From positions 1-64,000 of the forward strand of contig CAOKRC010000004.1 of the NCBI GenBank assembly GCA_948471035.1: a stretch of 64,000 bases of DNA, in the 5' to 3' direction. Positions 1-8,762 of the stretch are shown piece by piece; within the stretch, counting starts at the first letter, position 1, and the number at the start of each line of letters is the position of its first letter. The translations under genes and the position numbers were made by a program. The DNA is from an uncultured Clostridium sp. Lineage in GTDB: Bacteria; Bacillota; Clostridia; TANB77; CAG-508. The notes beneath the pieces are model-generated. The model made no database searches and was not told the DNA's origin. It saw only the letters and a program-made list of their open reading frames with translations.

Positions 1-70
1 AAAGAAAAAAGAAGAAAAAAAGAAAGAACAAAATTAACAAAAAGTATTTAATTATTAAAAGTATTTGTAT

Positions 71-98
71 AAAGAACAGAAAACTATCTGTTCTTTTA
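71..98 (+). terminator. Rho-independent terminator
   Basis: A 9-bp perfect stem (AAAGAACAG at 71-79, CTGTTCTTT at 88-96) is followed by a short T run. It probably ends a gene lying left of the window. Positions 1-70 are A-rich with no gene seen. Confidence 0.7.
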
Positions 99-129
99 TG
101 TTATAATAAATTTAACAAATTACAATTTG

Positions 130-160
130 TAGATTAGTTTTAAACTAATCTATATTTTTT
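130..160. terminator. Palindromic hairpin with T-rich tail
   Basis: Positions 130-152 form an 11-bp near-perfect palindrome (TAGATTAGTTT, one base, AAACTAATCTA) followed by TATTTTTTTG. It could be a second terminator or an operator for the promoter 40 bp downstream. Confidence 0.5.
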
Positions 161-194
161 TGAAAAAAAGAATTTATTATAGTAAACAAGAGTA

Positions 195-223
195 TTGACA
201 ATAATTTTTTAATTTTCTAGACT
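195..223 (+). promoter_or_regulatory. Promoter of the C45 hydrolase gene
   Basis: A consensus -35 box TTGACA (195-200), a 17-bp spacer and a -10 box TAGACT (218-223) lie about 50 bp upstream of the start codon at 272. The ribosome binding site AAAGGAGAG is at 253-261. Confidence 0.65.
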
Positions 224-271
224 TAAATTAGTAAGTGCTTACAAGAAATTTTAAAGGAGAGAAAATTAAAA

Positions 272-1279
272 ATGTATCATGGAAGATTTAAAGGAACTCA
301 TTATAACGCAGGTTATAAGTGGGGAGAATTATTATATAAGAATAACAATATTATAAGTAATAAACATACTTTTATTATTACAGAAGAAAGAAAAAACTTT
401 TCAAAACAATGCTTACCTATTTACGAAAAATATTATCCAGAGATTTTAGAAGAAATTAAAGGCATTGCAGAAGGACAAAAAAGTTCTTATGAAGATCTAT
501 GTACTTTTCTATTAAGTATGTACTGCTTTGAATTTGATAATCATTGTACTTGTCTAGCAATGAAAAATGAAAATAATATAATCTTTGGAAGAAACAGCGA
601 TTTTTTAGTAAGTATAGAAAATTTATATATGAACTGTTTATACAAATTAGAAAATAGCTATGCTTTTAATGGAAATACAACTGCTTTTGTAGAAATAGAA
701 GATGGAATAAATGAGTATGGATTAGCAGTTGGTTTGACTTTTATATACCCTACAATAACAAAAGCAGGATTTAATAGTGGTATGTTAGTAAGATATTTAC
801 TTGAAAAATGTAAAACTACTAATGAAGCAATAGAAAAGTTAAAAACTTTGCCAATAGCTTCACAACAGACTTTGACTATTGCAGATAGTATAGGAAATAT
901 TGTAATTGCAGAGTGTAACGCAGAAAATATAGAAATAATAAAACCTAATAAAGATGAAAATTTTGTAACAACAACTAATGAATTCAATTCAGAAAAAATG
1001 AAAGAATATAATAATTACAATATAGATAATTGGAAAGCTGAGGAAAGGTATTTTGCCTCATATAATACTTTAAAAGAAAATAGCAATAATTTTTCTATCG
1101 AATTAACAAAAGATATTTTATCAGGCAAATATGGTTTTATGTGCCAATATGATAGAAAAACAAATGCAGATACAGTTTGGTCTGTAATATATGATATTAA
1201 AAACAAGAAAATTTATAGAGTTGAAGGAAATCCAAGTAGAAAAGAATTTAAGGAAGATACAAGATTAAAATTTATTTAA
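272..1279 (+). CDS. C45-family cysteine Ntn-hydrolase (linear amide hydrolase or acyltransferase-like)
   Basis: This 335-aa protein resembles the C45/choloylglycine-hydrolase-like Ntn hydrolases, which act on small linear amides after self-cleavage in front of a nucleophilic cysteine. The best nucleophile is Cys92 in HCTCL (Cys followed by Thr), which leaves a propeptide of about 91 residues. Shortly after comes GRNSD (106-110), the usual G-R-N-x-D of the family, then an LTIAD/VIAECN-like core. There is no signal peptide, so it is probably cytosolic. The start is set by AAAGGAGAG 11 bp upstream and a good promoter. It stands alone, with a 33-aa ORF next. The natural substrate cannot be read from the sequence. 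Confidence 0.8.
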   Translation: MYHGRFKGTHYNAGYKWGELLYKNNNIISNKHTFIITEERKNFSKQCLPIYEKYYPEILEEIKGIAEGQKSSYEDLCTFLLSMYCFEFDNHCTCLAMKNENNIIFGRNSDFLVSIENLYMNCLYKLENSYAFNGNTTAFVEIEDGINEYGLAVGLTFIYPTITKAGFNSGMLVRYLLEKCKTTNEAIEKLKTLPIASQQTLTIADSIGNIVIAECNAENIEIIKPNKDENFVTTTNEFNSEKMKEYNNYNIDNWKAEERYFASYNTLKENSNNFSIELTKDILSGKYGFMCQYDRKTNADTVWSVIYDIKNKKIYRVEGNPSRKEFKEDTRLKFI

Positions 1280-1471
1280 GAATATTTATAAGCTAATCTA
1301 CTACTTAACAAATCAAAACTATTATATTATTATATTTAAAATTATATAGAATTATTTAAGAATATAAAAGGTACATATCTTATCTTTGTGTCATAAAACG
1401 ATATTCTTTAATTAGAGTTTATGATATAATGTTTTTAAAAAATAGTAATTTGTAAAAAGGAGGAATGTATT

Positions 1472-1573
1472 ATGGAAAAAATAAAAGAATGGTTTAAAAG
1501 ACATAAAAAAGCAATCGGTTGGATAATAATTTTAATTGGTGTAGTTGTTGTTTGTGCAATAAACTTATTATAG
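1472..1573 (+). CDS. 33-aa single-span membrane peptide
   Basis: A short ORF preceded by AAAAAGGAGG at about 9 bp spacing. The peptide has a basic amphipathic start (MEKIKEWFKRHKK) followed by one hydrophobic helix (GWIIILIGVVVVCAINLL). A TATAAT box at 1425-1430 may serve as its -10; I see no convincing -35. A hairpin terminator follows at 1606-1636. It could be a small membrane peptide or a type I toxin-like peptide. No family is recognised. It stands between the C45 gene and the convergent HxlR gene. Confidence 0.55.
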   Translation: MEKIKEWFKRHKKAIGWIIILIGVVVVCAINLL

Positions 1574-1605
1574 AAAATACCAATTGTATAGAGGAATATA
1601 AAGAA

Positions 1606-1636
1606 AAATAAACAAGAAAGCTAATCTTGTTTATTT
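1606..1636. terminator. Bidirectional terminator
   Basis: A 12-bp perfect stem (AAATAAACAAGA at 1606-1617, TCTTGTTTATTT at 1625-1636) is flanked by T/A runs on both sides. It serves the 33-aa ORF on + and the HxlR gene on -, whose last codons it overlaps. Confidence 0.8.
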
Positions 1637-1956
1637 TTTTCTCCCCAATCACATAATTGATCTAAAATAGGCATTAAAGATTTTCCTTTATCAGACAAAT
1701 AATATTCAACTTTAGGAGGAATTTCTTGATATTCTTTTCTTATAATTAACCCACAATTTTCCAAATCCTTTAAATTAGATGTTAATGTTTTAAAAGAAAT
1801 TGGATTTAAAAATCGTTTTAATTCATTATATCTAAATGTACCATAAAAGGCTAAAGAATATAATATAGGTAATTTATATTTTCCAGAAATTAAGGACATA
1901 CTATATGAAAAGCCAGTATCTTCAAAATTTATACCTTTTTCTATGCAATCATTCAT
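1621..1956 (-). CDS. HxlR-family winged-helix transcriptional regulator
   Basis: This 111-aa protein matches HxlR regulators along its length: SGKYKLPILYSL in the first helices, RYNELKRFL, the recognition region LTSNLKDLENCGLI, the wing with EIPPKVEYYLSDKG, and a C-terminal LCDWG. It lacks the N-terminal Cys-containing SPVE-type start of some relatives but has Cys4 (MNDC). It is divergent from the NTF2-like/flavin-reductase pair with starts only about 45 bp apart. This is the usual arrangement in which HxlR proteins control adjacent redox or detoxification genes in response to electrophiles or aldehydes. The regulation of the neighbours is inferred from position. Confidence 0.88.
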   Translation of the reverse strand: MNDCIEKGINFEDTGFSYSMSLISGKYKLPILYSLAFYGTFRYNELKRFLNPISFKTLTSNLKDLENCGLIIRKEYQEIPPKVEYYLSDKGKSLMPILDQLCDWGEKNKQD

Positions 1957-1999
1957 TTTACACTCTCCTTTTGTAAATATTTTTAGGAGGTATATGAAA

Positions 2000-2338
2000 A
2001 TGAAAGAGATTCATTTAAAAGATTATGAGGAAATAGTAAGAGTAGGTCAAATGTACCTTGACAGTTGTAGAGAAGGAAAAAGCGAAATAATGAAACCAGC
2101 ATTTCATAAAAATGCTAGTATTAATGGAGAACCTATCCAAACTTTATTTGATGGAGTTGATAAGGCAGGTGCATCAAATACAACTGGAAGAATTGATGTT
2201 TTAGATGTTATAAATGATGTTGCAGTTATCAGAATTACAATGGAAGATTATTTTGGAGATAATTTTGTTGATTTTCATATGTTAAAAAAAGAAGAAGATG
2301 GATGGAAAATAGTTGCGAAAATTTTTACAGGATTTTAA
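2000..2338 (+). CDS. NTF2-like (lumazine-binding/SnoaL-type) protein
   Basis: A small 112-aa protein of the NTF2-like fold, as in putative lumazine-binding proteins found beside flavin reductases. Visible features are an N-terminal helix (YEEIVRVGQMYLDSCREG), FHKNASINGEP, then a strand pattern ending in EEDGWKIVAKIFTGF. I chose ATG 2000 because AGGAGG at 1985-1990 lies 9 bp upstream; ATG 1994 is only 3 bp from it. It is likely co-transcribed with the flavin reductase 17 bp downstream and under control of the divergent HxlR regulator. The ligand is unknown. Confidence 0.75.
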   Translation: MKEIHLKDYEEIVRVGQMYLDSCREGKSEIMKPAFHKNASINGEPIQTLFDGVDKAGASNTTGRIDVLDVINDVAVIRITMEDYFGDNFVDFHMLKKEEDGWKIVAKIFTGF

Positions 2339-2355
2339 TATAGGAGGAGTTCAAA

Positions 2356-2922
2356 ATGAGAAAAAATATTAAAACTTCTGAAGCAATATTTCCAATGCCA
2401 GTACTAATGATAGCAACATATAATGAAGATGGAAGTATTGATGTTATGAATGCAGCATGGGGAACTATGTTAAGTAGAAATCAAGTAATATTAAATTTGA
2501 CAGAAACACATAAGACTGTTAAAAATATCAAGCAAAGAAAAGCATTTACAGTAAGTATAGCTGATAGTAAACATGTTGTAGAAGCAGATTATTTTGGGGT
2601 AGTGTCAGGAAACAATACACCAAATAAATTTGAAAATAGTGGTCTAACAGCTACAAAATCAAAAAATGTAGATGCACCTATTGTAAATGAATTTCCTATT
2701 TGTTTTGAATGTGAATTTATAGAATATCAAGATGATGAATATGGATGTGGAGTAATAGGAAAAGTAGTTAATGTAACAGCAGATGAAAATGTAATGAATG
2801 GAGAAACTGTTGATATAGAATTAGTTAGTGCCATTGCATTTGATCCATATACTCATGGATATTATAAAGTTACTGAAAGAGTGGGAAATGCTTTTAAAGA
2901 TGGTTTACAACTAAAAAAATAG
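2356..2922 (+). CDS. Flavin reductase family protein (FMN-binding split barrel)
   Basis: A 188-aa protein with the flavin-reductase-like split-barrel signature: FPMPVLMIATYNEDGSIDVMNAAWG near the start, VILNLTETHKTVKNIKQRKAFTVSIA, then HVVEADYFGVVSGNN. Family members bind FMN and reduce flavins or small substrates with NAD(P)H in the cytosol. AGGAGG lies 8 bp before the ATG. It forms a two-gene operon with the NTF2-like gene and ends at a clear terminator (2935-2964). A divergent HxlR gene suggests induction by reactive compounds, which is inference. Confidence 0.87.
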   Translation: MRKNIKTSEAIFPMPVLMIATYNEDGSIDVMNAAWGTMLSRNQVILNLTETHKTVKNIKQRKAFTVSIADSKHVVEADYFGVVSGNNTPNKFENSGLTATKSKNVDAPIVNEFPICFECEFIEYQDDEYGCGVIGKVVNVTADENVMNGETVDIELVSAIAFDPYTHGYYKVTERVGNAFKDGLQLKK

Positions 2923-2934
2923 TAAAAAATGCAG

Positions 2935-2964
2935 GACAGATAGTTTGAATATTATCTGTCTTTT
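2935..2964 (+). terminator. Terminator of the flavin reductase operon
   Basis: Stem GACAGATA (2935-2942) and TATCTGTC (2953-2960) followed by TTTT. Confidence 0.8.
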
Positions 2965-2980
2965 GTGTTATAACCATCTT

Positions 2981-3115
2981 GACAAATTTACAATTTATCT
3001 TTATGAAAGAATAATTATACAAAATTATATATAATTATTTAGCAATATAATTTTTACTAGACTTTACCATAGACTAGAAATAAAAATATGCAGTATTACT
3101 AATACTTTTCAGACA
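2981..3115. repeat. Non-coding repeat, copy 1 (with 4428-4563)
   Basis: This AT-rich gap contains a stretch closely similar to 4428-4563. Both have an ACAATTTAT-TTTATGAA segment, then an almost identical ACAAAATTATATATAATTAT block, then a GCAGTA-centred end. A shorter version of the middle block is at about 1335. No ORF is supported. The two copies bracket the GNAT gene pair. Confidence 0.5.
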
Positions 3116-3150
3116 TTAGCAAAGTTCACCTCGACCATACAAAATTACAA

Positions 3151-3200
3151 AAGTGTTGAAAATAGTAACTTCCAACACTTCTTACTCAAAATTATTGAGT
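3151..3200. other. Two hairpins in the gap upstream of the GNAT pair
   Basis: Inverted repeats AAGTGTTG (3151-3158)/CAACACTT (3173-3180) and ACTCAA (3184-3189)/TTGAGT (3195-3200). The gap 2965-3448 has no gene I can support; these hairpins and the repeat copy are its only visible structure. Confidence 0.4.
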
Positions 3201-3448
3201 AGTATCTTAAAATGTCTAAAAATAGACTTTTTTTAATTAAATATTATTTAAAATTATTTAGACCAAAACAGCATTACAGAGGTTCTACTAAACAAACTTA
3301 AAAATGTATCTAGAAGAAACTAATTTTATATACTATTATATATCATTAATTACATAGATCTTTAAACTAGTTTTTTCTAGATAGTTTTAAAAATTATATT
3401 TTATAATAAACATTTATGCTATAATACTAATATATAAAGGAGATAGAT

Positions 3449-3895
3449 ATGAGAATAATTGAAGTAAAAGAAAGAACAGAAATATTAGTAAATCAATTAT
3501 TAGAAGTATGGGAAGATTCAGTAAAAGCAACACATCTATTTTTATCAAGTGGAGAAATAGAAAATATAAAAAAATATGTACCACAAGCATTAAAAAAAGT
3601 ATCACATTTAGTAATTATAGAAAATGAAAATAATATACCTATTGCTTTTATAGGAATAGAAGATAGAAAACTTGAAATGTTATTTATTAAGAATAGTGAA
3701 AGAGGAAATGGGCTAGGAAAAAAATTATTAAACTATGGTATAGAAAATTATAGTGTTAACGAACTAGCAGTAAATGAACAAAATCCTAATGCAAAAGGAT
3801 TTTATGAATATATGGGATTTAAAATTTATAAAAGAACAGAATTAGATGAACAAGGAAATCCTTATCCAATTTTATATATGAAATTAGAAAGATAA
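3449..3895 (+). CDS. GNAT-family N-acetyltransferase
   Basis: A 148-aa GCN5-related acetyltransferase, predicted to transfer acetyl from acetyl-CoA to a small amine or peptide. Motif A, the acetyl-CoA pyrophosphate loop, is SERGNGLGKKLL after a beta strand MLFIKN. The C-terminal half has NPNAKGFYEYMGFKIYKR, typical of this superfamily. AAAGGAGA lies 8 bp before the ATG. The second GNAT gene follows after 22 bp and they are probably co-transcribed. The substrate cannot be inferred. Confidence 0.85.
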   Translation: MRIIEVKERTEILVNQLLEVWEDSVKATHLFLSSGEIENIKKYVPQALKKVSHLVIIENENNIPIAFIGIEDRKLEMLFIKNSERGNGLGKKLLNYGIENYSVNELAVNEQNPNAKGFYEYMGFKIYKRTELDEQGNPYPILYMKLER

Positions 3896-3917
3896 ATTAT
3901 AAGTTGTAGGGAAAATT

Positions 3918-4427
3918 ATGAAAGATATAATAATTAGAAATATAAATGAAAATGATATTCCAAGTGTTGCAGAAATTCAAGTTGATGGGTGGAAAACAGC
4001 ATATAAAGGAATTATAGATGATATTATTCTAAATTCTATGAACAAGGATGAAAAAATAGAAAGGTTTAAGAGCAATTATCAGAAAAATGGATTTATAGTA
4101 GCAGAATTTGAAAATAAAGTAGTAGGATTTTGTAGATATAGTGATAATAATGAATTTACACCAGATATACAAGACACTGACTGTGAAATAACAGCATTAT
4201 ATGTCAAATCAGATTTAAAGTATAATGGACTAGGTACAAAACTATTTCAATTTGTTATCAATGAATTTAAAACTAAAAATAAAACAAAAATGATATTATG
4301 GTGCTTAAAAAACAATGAGCCGTCTAAAAAGTTTTATACTAAAATGGGTGGAAAAATTATTAAAGAAAGAAGAATAGAAATAGGAGAAAAGGAATATTTA
4401 GAAGTTGGATTTGAATATAATATCTAA
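3918..4427 (+). CDS. GNAT-family N-acetyltransferase
   Basis: A 169-aa acetyltransferase. It begins MKDIIIRNINENDIPSVAEI, has the acetyl-CoA loop in VKSDLKYNGLGTKLFQF and ends with NEPSKKFYTKMGGKIIKER. The ribosome binding site is weak (GTAGGG), consistent with translational coupling to the gene 22 bp upstream. A truncated close relative of its first 33 residues survives as a pseudogene at 35568. The substrate is unknown. Confidence 0.85.
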   Translation: MKDIIIRNINENDIPSVAEIQVDGWKTAYKGIIDDIILNSMNKDEKIERFKSNYQKNGFIVAEFENKVVGFCRYSDNNEFTPDIQDTDCEITALYVKSDLKYNGLGTKLFQFVINEFKTKNKTKMILWCLKNNEPSKKFYTKMGGKIIKERRIEIGEKEYLEVGFEYNI

Positions 4428-4563
4428 CTGCAAAATTACAATTTATATTTATGAAATAATCAAGTATATTGTAATAACTACACAAAATTATATATAATTA
4501 TTTGAAATTATAGCTTTTCTTAGATTATATATAAGAATATTAAGCAGTACTAGTGCTTTACTG
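4428..4563. repeat. Non-coding repeat, copy 2
   Basis: Partner of 2981-3115, with the same order of blocks: an ACAATTTAT/ATGAAATAAT segment, CACAAAATTATATATAATTA, and a GCAGTACTAGTGCTTTA end. The rest of the gap to 4753 is AT-rich with nothing recognised. Confidence 0.5.
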
Positions 4564-4753
4564 GATCAGGTGAGGACTATATAGGATGTAATTGTTATAA
4601 CTACAGTTATAGTGACTTTTTATTTGCATGATAAGATTGTATTTGTAATATAAATATTATTTTATATTTTATTGTTAACATGTTTTTTTATGTTACAAGC
4701 AAAATGTAGTTAACTAATTTTGAGAATTATTGTATATAAAATGAATAGCCAAG

Positions 4754-4774
4754 GCCGCTAGCATTGCTAGCGGC
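4754..4774 (-). terminator. GC-rich hairpin behind the GH13 gene
   Basis: A perfect 9-bp stem GCCGCTAGC/GCTAGCGGC with a 3-nt loop. It is unusually GC-rich for the window and lies 13 bp past the GH13 stop. The T run on the minus strand is weak, so it may be a terminator or an RNA-stabilising hairpin. Confidence 0.6.
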
Positions 4775-4786
4775 TTAGACCAAAGA

Positions 4787-6652
4787 CTAATTTTTAAGCA
4801 CCAATGCTCCATAAGAAGGCAGAGTAGATTTTGAACAATTATCGTTATTCTTAAATATTATTTCGTAATCTTCAGGAACACTGATTTCTGATATGTGATG
4901 AGACCTACTAACAATAACAAGGATTCTTTCATTTCCAAGTATGCGTTCGTAGCTGAAATACTTTTCCGAAATTTCACGTACTTCACAATCTGCATATTTC
5001 AAAAATTCGTAACTATTTCTAGTTTTAATTAAACCCTTAAAGTATTCAAGTAAAGCAGTATCTTCCTTTCCCCAGGGAAATGGCGACCTATTTGCTAAGT
5101 TGTGTAAACCTTGTGCTCCTGCTTCGTCACCATAAAATATAGAGAAGATTCCAGGAAAGAAAGCTAAAGCTACAACATATGACATCAAAACTGTTTTACC
5201 GTAGTTGTATTCTTCTTCTGAAAGATGATGAGACTTGATAAATTCAGAAGCATTTCCATAATCCATATCCCAAGCCCATTCACTTTGAGGATTAAATACA
5301 TTACAAGCAAATAATTCAATGAGTCTAGATATGTCATGAGTTGATGTGAAGTTCATCATAGTTAAAATTGTGTCAATAGGATATTCTGTTAGAATCTGAT
5401 TAATCACATCTTTAAGTTTATAGGTATCTCGATACTTGTAAAAACGTATCAGTGCATCAGATAAAAGATAGTTCATAACTGAATGCATTCCATTGCCAGA
5501 ACTAATATATCCACGGTTCATTCGCATAGGATTTTTCCAAACTTCCCCAAACAAAAATCCATCAATTCTGTTTCTGGTTATTGCTTTCAAGATTTGTTGA
5601 ATCATAGAATCAGATAATTCATCTGCAACATCAAGTCTAATTCCATCAATCCCACAATTAAAAAGCTGATCAATAATACCACCAGGAGCAGTAATGTAAT
5701 TTTGCCATTCAGGAGCATTTGTATCGCATTCTGGAAGAGTATGTTGACCCCACCAAAAACTGAAACAAGATTCCGAATTATGCCAGGTCTTTTTGTAAAA
5801 AGAACGATATGGTGAATTTTCGTGATGATAGGCACCGTTGCCATATTCGTCAAATTCATCAAACTACTTACTTCTGTTTCCAGTATGATTATATACCCCA
5901 TCTAAAATGATGTACATACCACGTTTATGTGCTTCATAACAAAGTTTCTCTAAGTCTTTCTTAGATCCAATATATGGGTCAACTATCGTATAATCAATCG
6001 TATCATATAAATGGTTTGATTGACCATAAAAGATCGGAGAAAGAAATATAATCGAAATACCAATGCTTTGAATATAGTTCAGTTTGCTAATGATACCTAA
6101 AAGGTTACCTCCATAAAAATCAACATTCCAATCGCCATTTGAATTAGGACCAAGTACAGGTTTATCATTCCAGTCATTAAAAGTACGACCAGGAATAGAG
6201 GTCACATTAAGTGAAGGATATTTGCAAAACCTGTCAACAAAAATGTGATACATTGTTGAACCTTTTGCCCAGTCAGGTGCACTGAAATTGATGGACAATT
6301 TAAAGCATTCCTGTTTGGTAATTGACAGGTTACCAGTAATGTTTTTCTTTTTGAGCCGTAAATGCTGTCCATTACAATCATAAGAAAAATAGTAATAATA
6401 CAGTGCACTTGTGGCCAAAAATATTTCAGTTTCAAAAATCGCATATCCAGTACATTCGTCATTTCTAGAATGAGGAATATCATATTGAACACTGTTCAAA
6501 TCGAAGTTTCCAGCGTTAATCACATTAAGTCTTACTCGCTCAAACCATCCAAGCCGCATTGGAAGCCGGACAGTTACTTTTAGAGATTCACCATTATGAT
6601 ATTTTTTGATAGAAATTATGTGATGGTGAGGTTCCAAATTTGCTTTTTTCAT
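4787..6652 (-). pseudogene. GH13 alpha-amylase/neopullulanase-like gene with one in-frame amber codon
   Basis: A single 622-codon frame for a family 13 glycoside hydrolase (cyclomaltodextrinase/neopullulanase type) with an N-terminal beta domain. It is interrupted only by TAG at codon 263 (5864-5866), directly after DGVYNHTGNRSK, where relatives have an aromatic residue. All four GH13 regions remain: DGVYNH (251-256), GIRLDVADE with nucleophile Asp341, GEVW with acid Glu370, and STHD with Asp440. The two halves are in the same frame, so this is one point mutation and not a frameshift. Its GC content and codon use are higher than its neighbours, including three in-frame CGG codons that read sensibly as Arg, which suggests transfer. 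It is either a recent pseudogene or depends on readthrough. Confidence 0.85.
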
Positions 6653-6666
6653 AGTTTTATTCCTTT

Positions 6667-6732
6667 CTTTAAATTATTATAGAGAAGCAATTATAACTCA
6701 AATCTTTAAACACATTGTATAATAATTTAAAG
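6667..6732. promoter_or_regulatory. 15-bp perfect inverted repeat upstream of GH13
   Basis: CTTTAAATTATTATA (6667-6681) and its exact reverse complement (6718-6732) are separated by 36 bp. A minus-strand TATAAT at 6690-6695 lies between them. The position fits an operator pair or a 5'-leader stem for the GH13 gene. Confidence 0.5.
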
Positions 6733-6753
6733 AAAAGTCAACAATAAATTTAT

Positions 6754-6784
6754 AAAAAAATGACAGATTTTACCCTGCCATTTT
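6754..6784 (-). terminator. Terminator of the 225-aa membrane protein gene
   Basis: On the minus strand, AAAATGGCAG pairs with CTGTCATTTT (one G-T wobble), followed by a T run. Confidence 0.75.
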
Positions 6785-6820
6785 ATAATAAAATGAAACA
6801 TTTTCTTATTAATAATTTTA

Positions 6821-7498
6821 TTAATGTCCAGTAGGAACTTGCTGAATTGAAACACATTTTCCATTCTTAAAATTAAATTTAAAAGAAGTTCCCATACCAT
6901 CCTTATCATATAATTTTTTAGAAAATACATTCTTAACAGTATCTGTTGTTAGTTCATTTCCATAATCAGTAAGATATAAACATTTTGTATTTGATGGTAT
7001 TGTAATTTGTCTATATTCTTTTGTTTCTCTACGAATAGGATATTCTGTTAATTGTTCTTTAGAAGTATCAATTTCTGTTATTTTTCCTTTTAATGTGTAT
7101 GTACCATCATTATTATTAATAGCATTAGTAAGTAAAAATAAATCATCACCTTCTAATTCTTTTGTTATTTTAGAATACTTACTCTTTGAGGAAGAATCTG
7201 TTTTTGATGAATTATTATCTGAAGAATTTTTTACAGTATTAGTTTGATTGTCAACAATATTTTTATTTTCTGTATTTGAAATTATTGTATTAGAAATAGT
7301 GTTAATTTTTTCTTCTTGATTTTCAATAGAATTTTCCAATTTAGAAATTTTATCATTTAGAGATTTTACTTCGTCTTCTGATGATTTATTTTGTGTAGAA
7401 AGATTATAAATAAAATATCCCATGATAGCAATAACTATAATGGCTATAATCAATAAAACAGTTAAAATACTTAATTTTATTGGTTGCTTTTCTTCCAT
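6821..7498 (-). CDS. Membrane-anchored coiled-coil protein of unknown function
   Basis: A 225-aa protein with a short cytoplasmic N-terminus, one transmembrane helix at about 10-32, a predicted coiled coil (SSEDEVKSLNDKISKLENSI, about 38-65), an Asn/Ser/Lys-rich linker to about 112, and a C-terminal domain of about 110 residues (GDDLFLLTNAINNNDGTYTLKGKI...). The topology suggests the C-terminal domain is outside the membrane. A GGAGGTGG-type ribosome binding site precedes the ATG, and the gene has its own terminator. I recognise no family. Confidence 0.7.
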   Translation of the reverse strand: MEEKQPIKLSILTVLLIIAIIVIAIMGYFIYNLSTQNKSSEDEVKSLNDKISKLENSIENQEEKINTISNTIISNTENKNIVDNQTNTVKNSSDNNSSKTDSSSKSKYSKITKELEGDDLFLLTNAINNNDGTYTLKGKITEIDTSKEQLTEYPIRRETKEYRQITIPSNTKCLYLTDYGNELTTDTVKNVFSKKLYDKDGMGTSFKFNFKNGKCVSIQQVPTGH

Positions 7499-7570
7499 AT
7501 TTCCACCTCCAATTATTTTACAAAAATTTAAAAATTATTATATATAATATTTTAAAAAATAGTTATTTTA

Positions 7571-7613
7571 AAATAAAAAAAATACAACATAATCTATAAT
7601 AGAAAGTTGTATT
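7571..7613 (-). terminator. Terminator of the small HTH gene
   Basis: ATACAAC (7582-7588) and GTTGTAT (7607-7613) form the stem. The minus strand then runs into a T-rich tract (7571-7581). Confidence 0.65.
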
Positions 7614-7630
7614 ATTAACTATTAATGAAC

Positions 7631-7867
7631 TTAATCTTGTTCAGCAGTATCAAAAGCTGGATCTGAAAAGAACTCTTTTAAAGTTATATTAAATCCATTG
7701 CAAATATGAAGTAAAGTATCTAATTTAATTAATTCTGTTTTATGAGACATAAATGTACTGATTGTTGAACATGGTACACCTGAATATTTGCATAAAGTCC
7801 AAACATTCATATTATTAATAGTTAAATAATGTTTTATACGTAATCGTATAAGATCAGACAATTTCAT
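7631..7867 (-). CDS. Small XRE (Cro/C1-type) HTH regulator
   Basis: A 78-aa single-domain DNA-binding protein. MNVWTLCKYSGVPCSTISTF is the helix-turn-helix and KLDTLLHICNGFNITLKEFF the usual C-terminal helices of the XRE fold. AGGAGG lies about 7 bp upstream of the ATG. It probably represses itself or a neighbour, but the target is not evident. It has its own terminator. Confidence 0.8.
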   Translation of the reverse strand: MKLSDLIRLRIKHYLTINNMNVWTLCKYSGVPCSTISTFMSHKTELIKLDTLLHICNGFNITLKEFFSDPAFDTAEQD

Positions 7868-8010
7868 AATTACCTCCTAATAAGTTATGAAATAATGATA
7901 ACAAATATGTTATTATTATTACTTTGATAAATTGAAAAAAACAGAGATTTTTTATTTTATCAAAGTAATTTAGCAAATTGAAATTTATTAGAAATTTTAA
8001 AAAACATATA

Positions 8011-8376
8011 TTATTTAGTAAATCTCCATTGTTTGAAGAAAGTACATTTTCCTTCCAAATTTAATGAAATTTGAAAAATCCCATCTATTTCTTGCTTAGT
8101 ATTTGTTTTAGTAAGTGTCCTAGTCATTTGCCAATTTATAATACATGTATTTTCATTAAATGAGATAATTTCAAATTTATAGCTAATATCCTTTTGATTA
8201 TCAGAAATAACATTCCACAAATTTGTTACTTCTTCAAAATTAGAACATGGCTTATCTATTGGATTTTCATAATATTCTACATTTCTGCTTAATGTATTTA
8301 AAGTTCTTTTCCAATCTAATTCTTTCCATGAATCCATAAACTCTTTTGTCCATTTTTCATAAAATTCTTTACACAT
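8011..8376 (-). CDS. NTF2-like/SnoaL-like protein
   Basis: A 121-aa protein with the NTF2-like layout: N-terminal helices FYEKWTKEFMDSWKELDW and LSRNVEYYENPIDKPCSNFEEVTNLW, then four strands including CIINWQMTRTL and IDGIFQISLN, ending FKQWRFTK. Such proteins bind or isomerise small molecules. No catalytic residues can be assigned, so the function stays open. It is a monocistronic gene. Confidence 0.7.
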   Translation of the reverse strand: MCKEFYEKWTKEFMDSWKELDWKRTLNTLSRNVEYYENPIDKPCSNFEEVTNLWNVISDNQKDISYKFEIISFNENTCIINWQMTRTLTKTNTKQEIDGIFQISLNLEGKCTFFKQWRFTK

Positions 8377-8762
8377 AATTTTCTCCTGAATAATTTATGT
8401 TGTATGTAAATAAAATTATATCAATAAAAAATTTATATAATTTTAAGTCATAATAAACACAAAGTCTTATATTTTTAATAAATATATCATAAAATGTATT
8501 AAATTGTAAATAAAAAAATAATGAATGAATTTATATTTTATGATATAATATTGATAAATTAAGTTATATTAATATTATAGTGAAAAGTACAAATATATAT
8601 GAATAAGGATTTTATAAGTAATAAAGTAAGAATAATTATAAATTTATTTCATTTAACGAAACTATCAATACAAATAATAACAAAAAAGTTATAAAAGAAT
8701 ATAAAAAGAGTATATATTAAATTTAATTATTGTAATAAAATAAATTTGAGGTGAAAAGAAAA
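8377..8762. other. AT-rich non-coding gap
   Basis: About 385 bp between the NTF2-like gene (minus) and the ribbon-helix-helix gene (plus), so it should hold both promoters. I see only scattered TATAAT-like words and no ORF or strong hairpin. Confidence 0.5.

Noticed and set aside
5864..5866. TAG recoded as an amino acid
   Set aside because: TAG ends many clearly normal genes here (for example at 1573, 10329 and 35723), so general amber recoding is unlikely. A single nonsense mutation is simpler.
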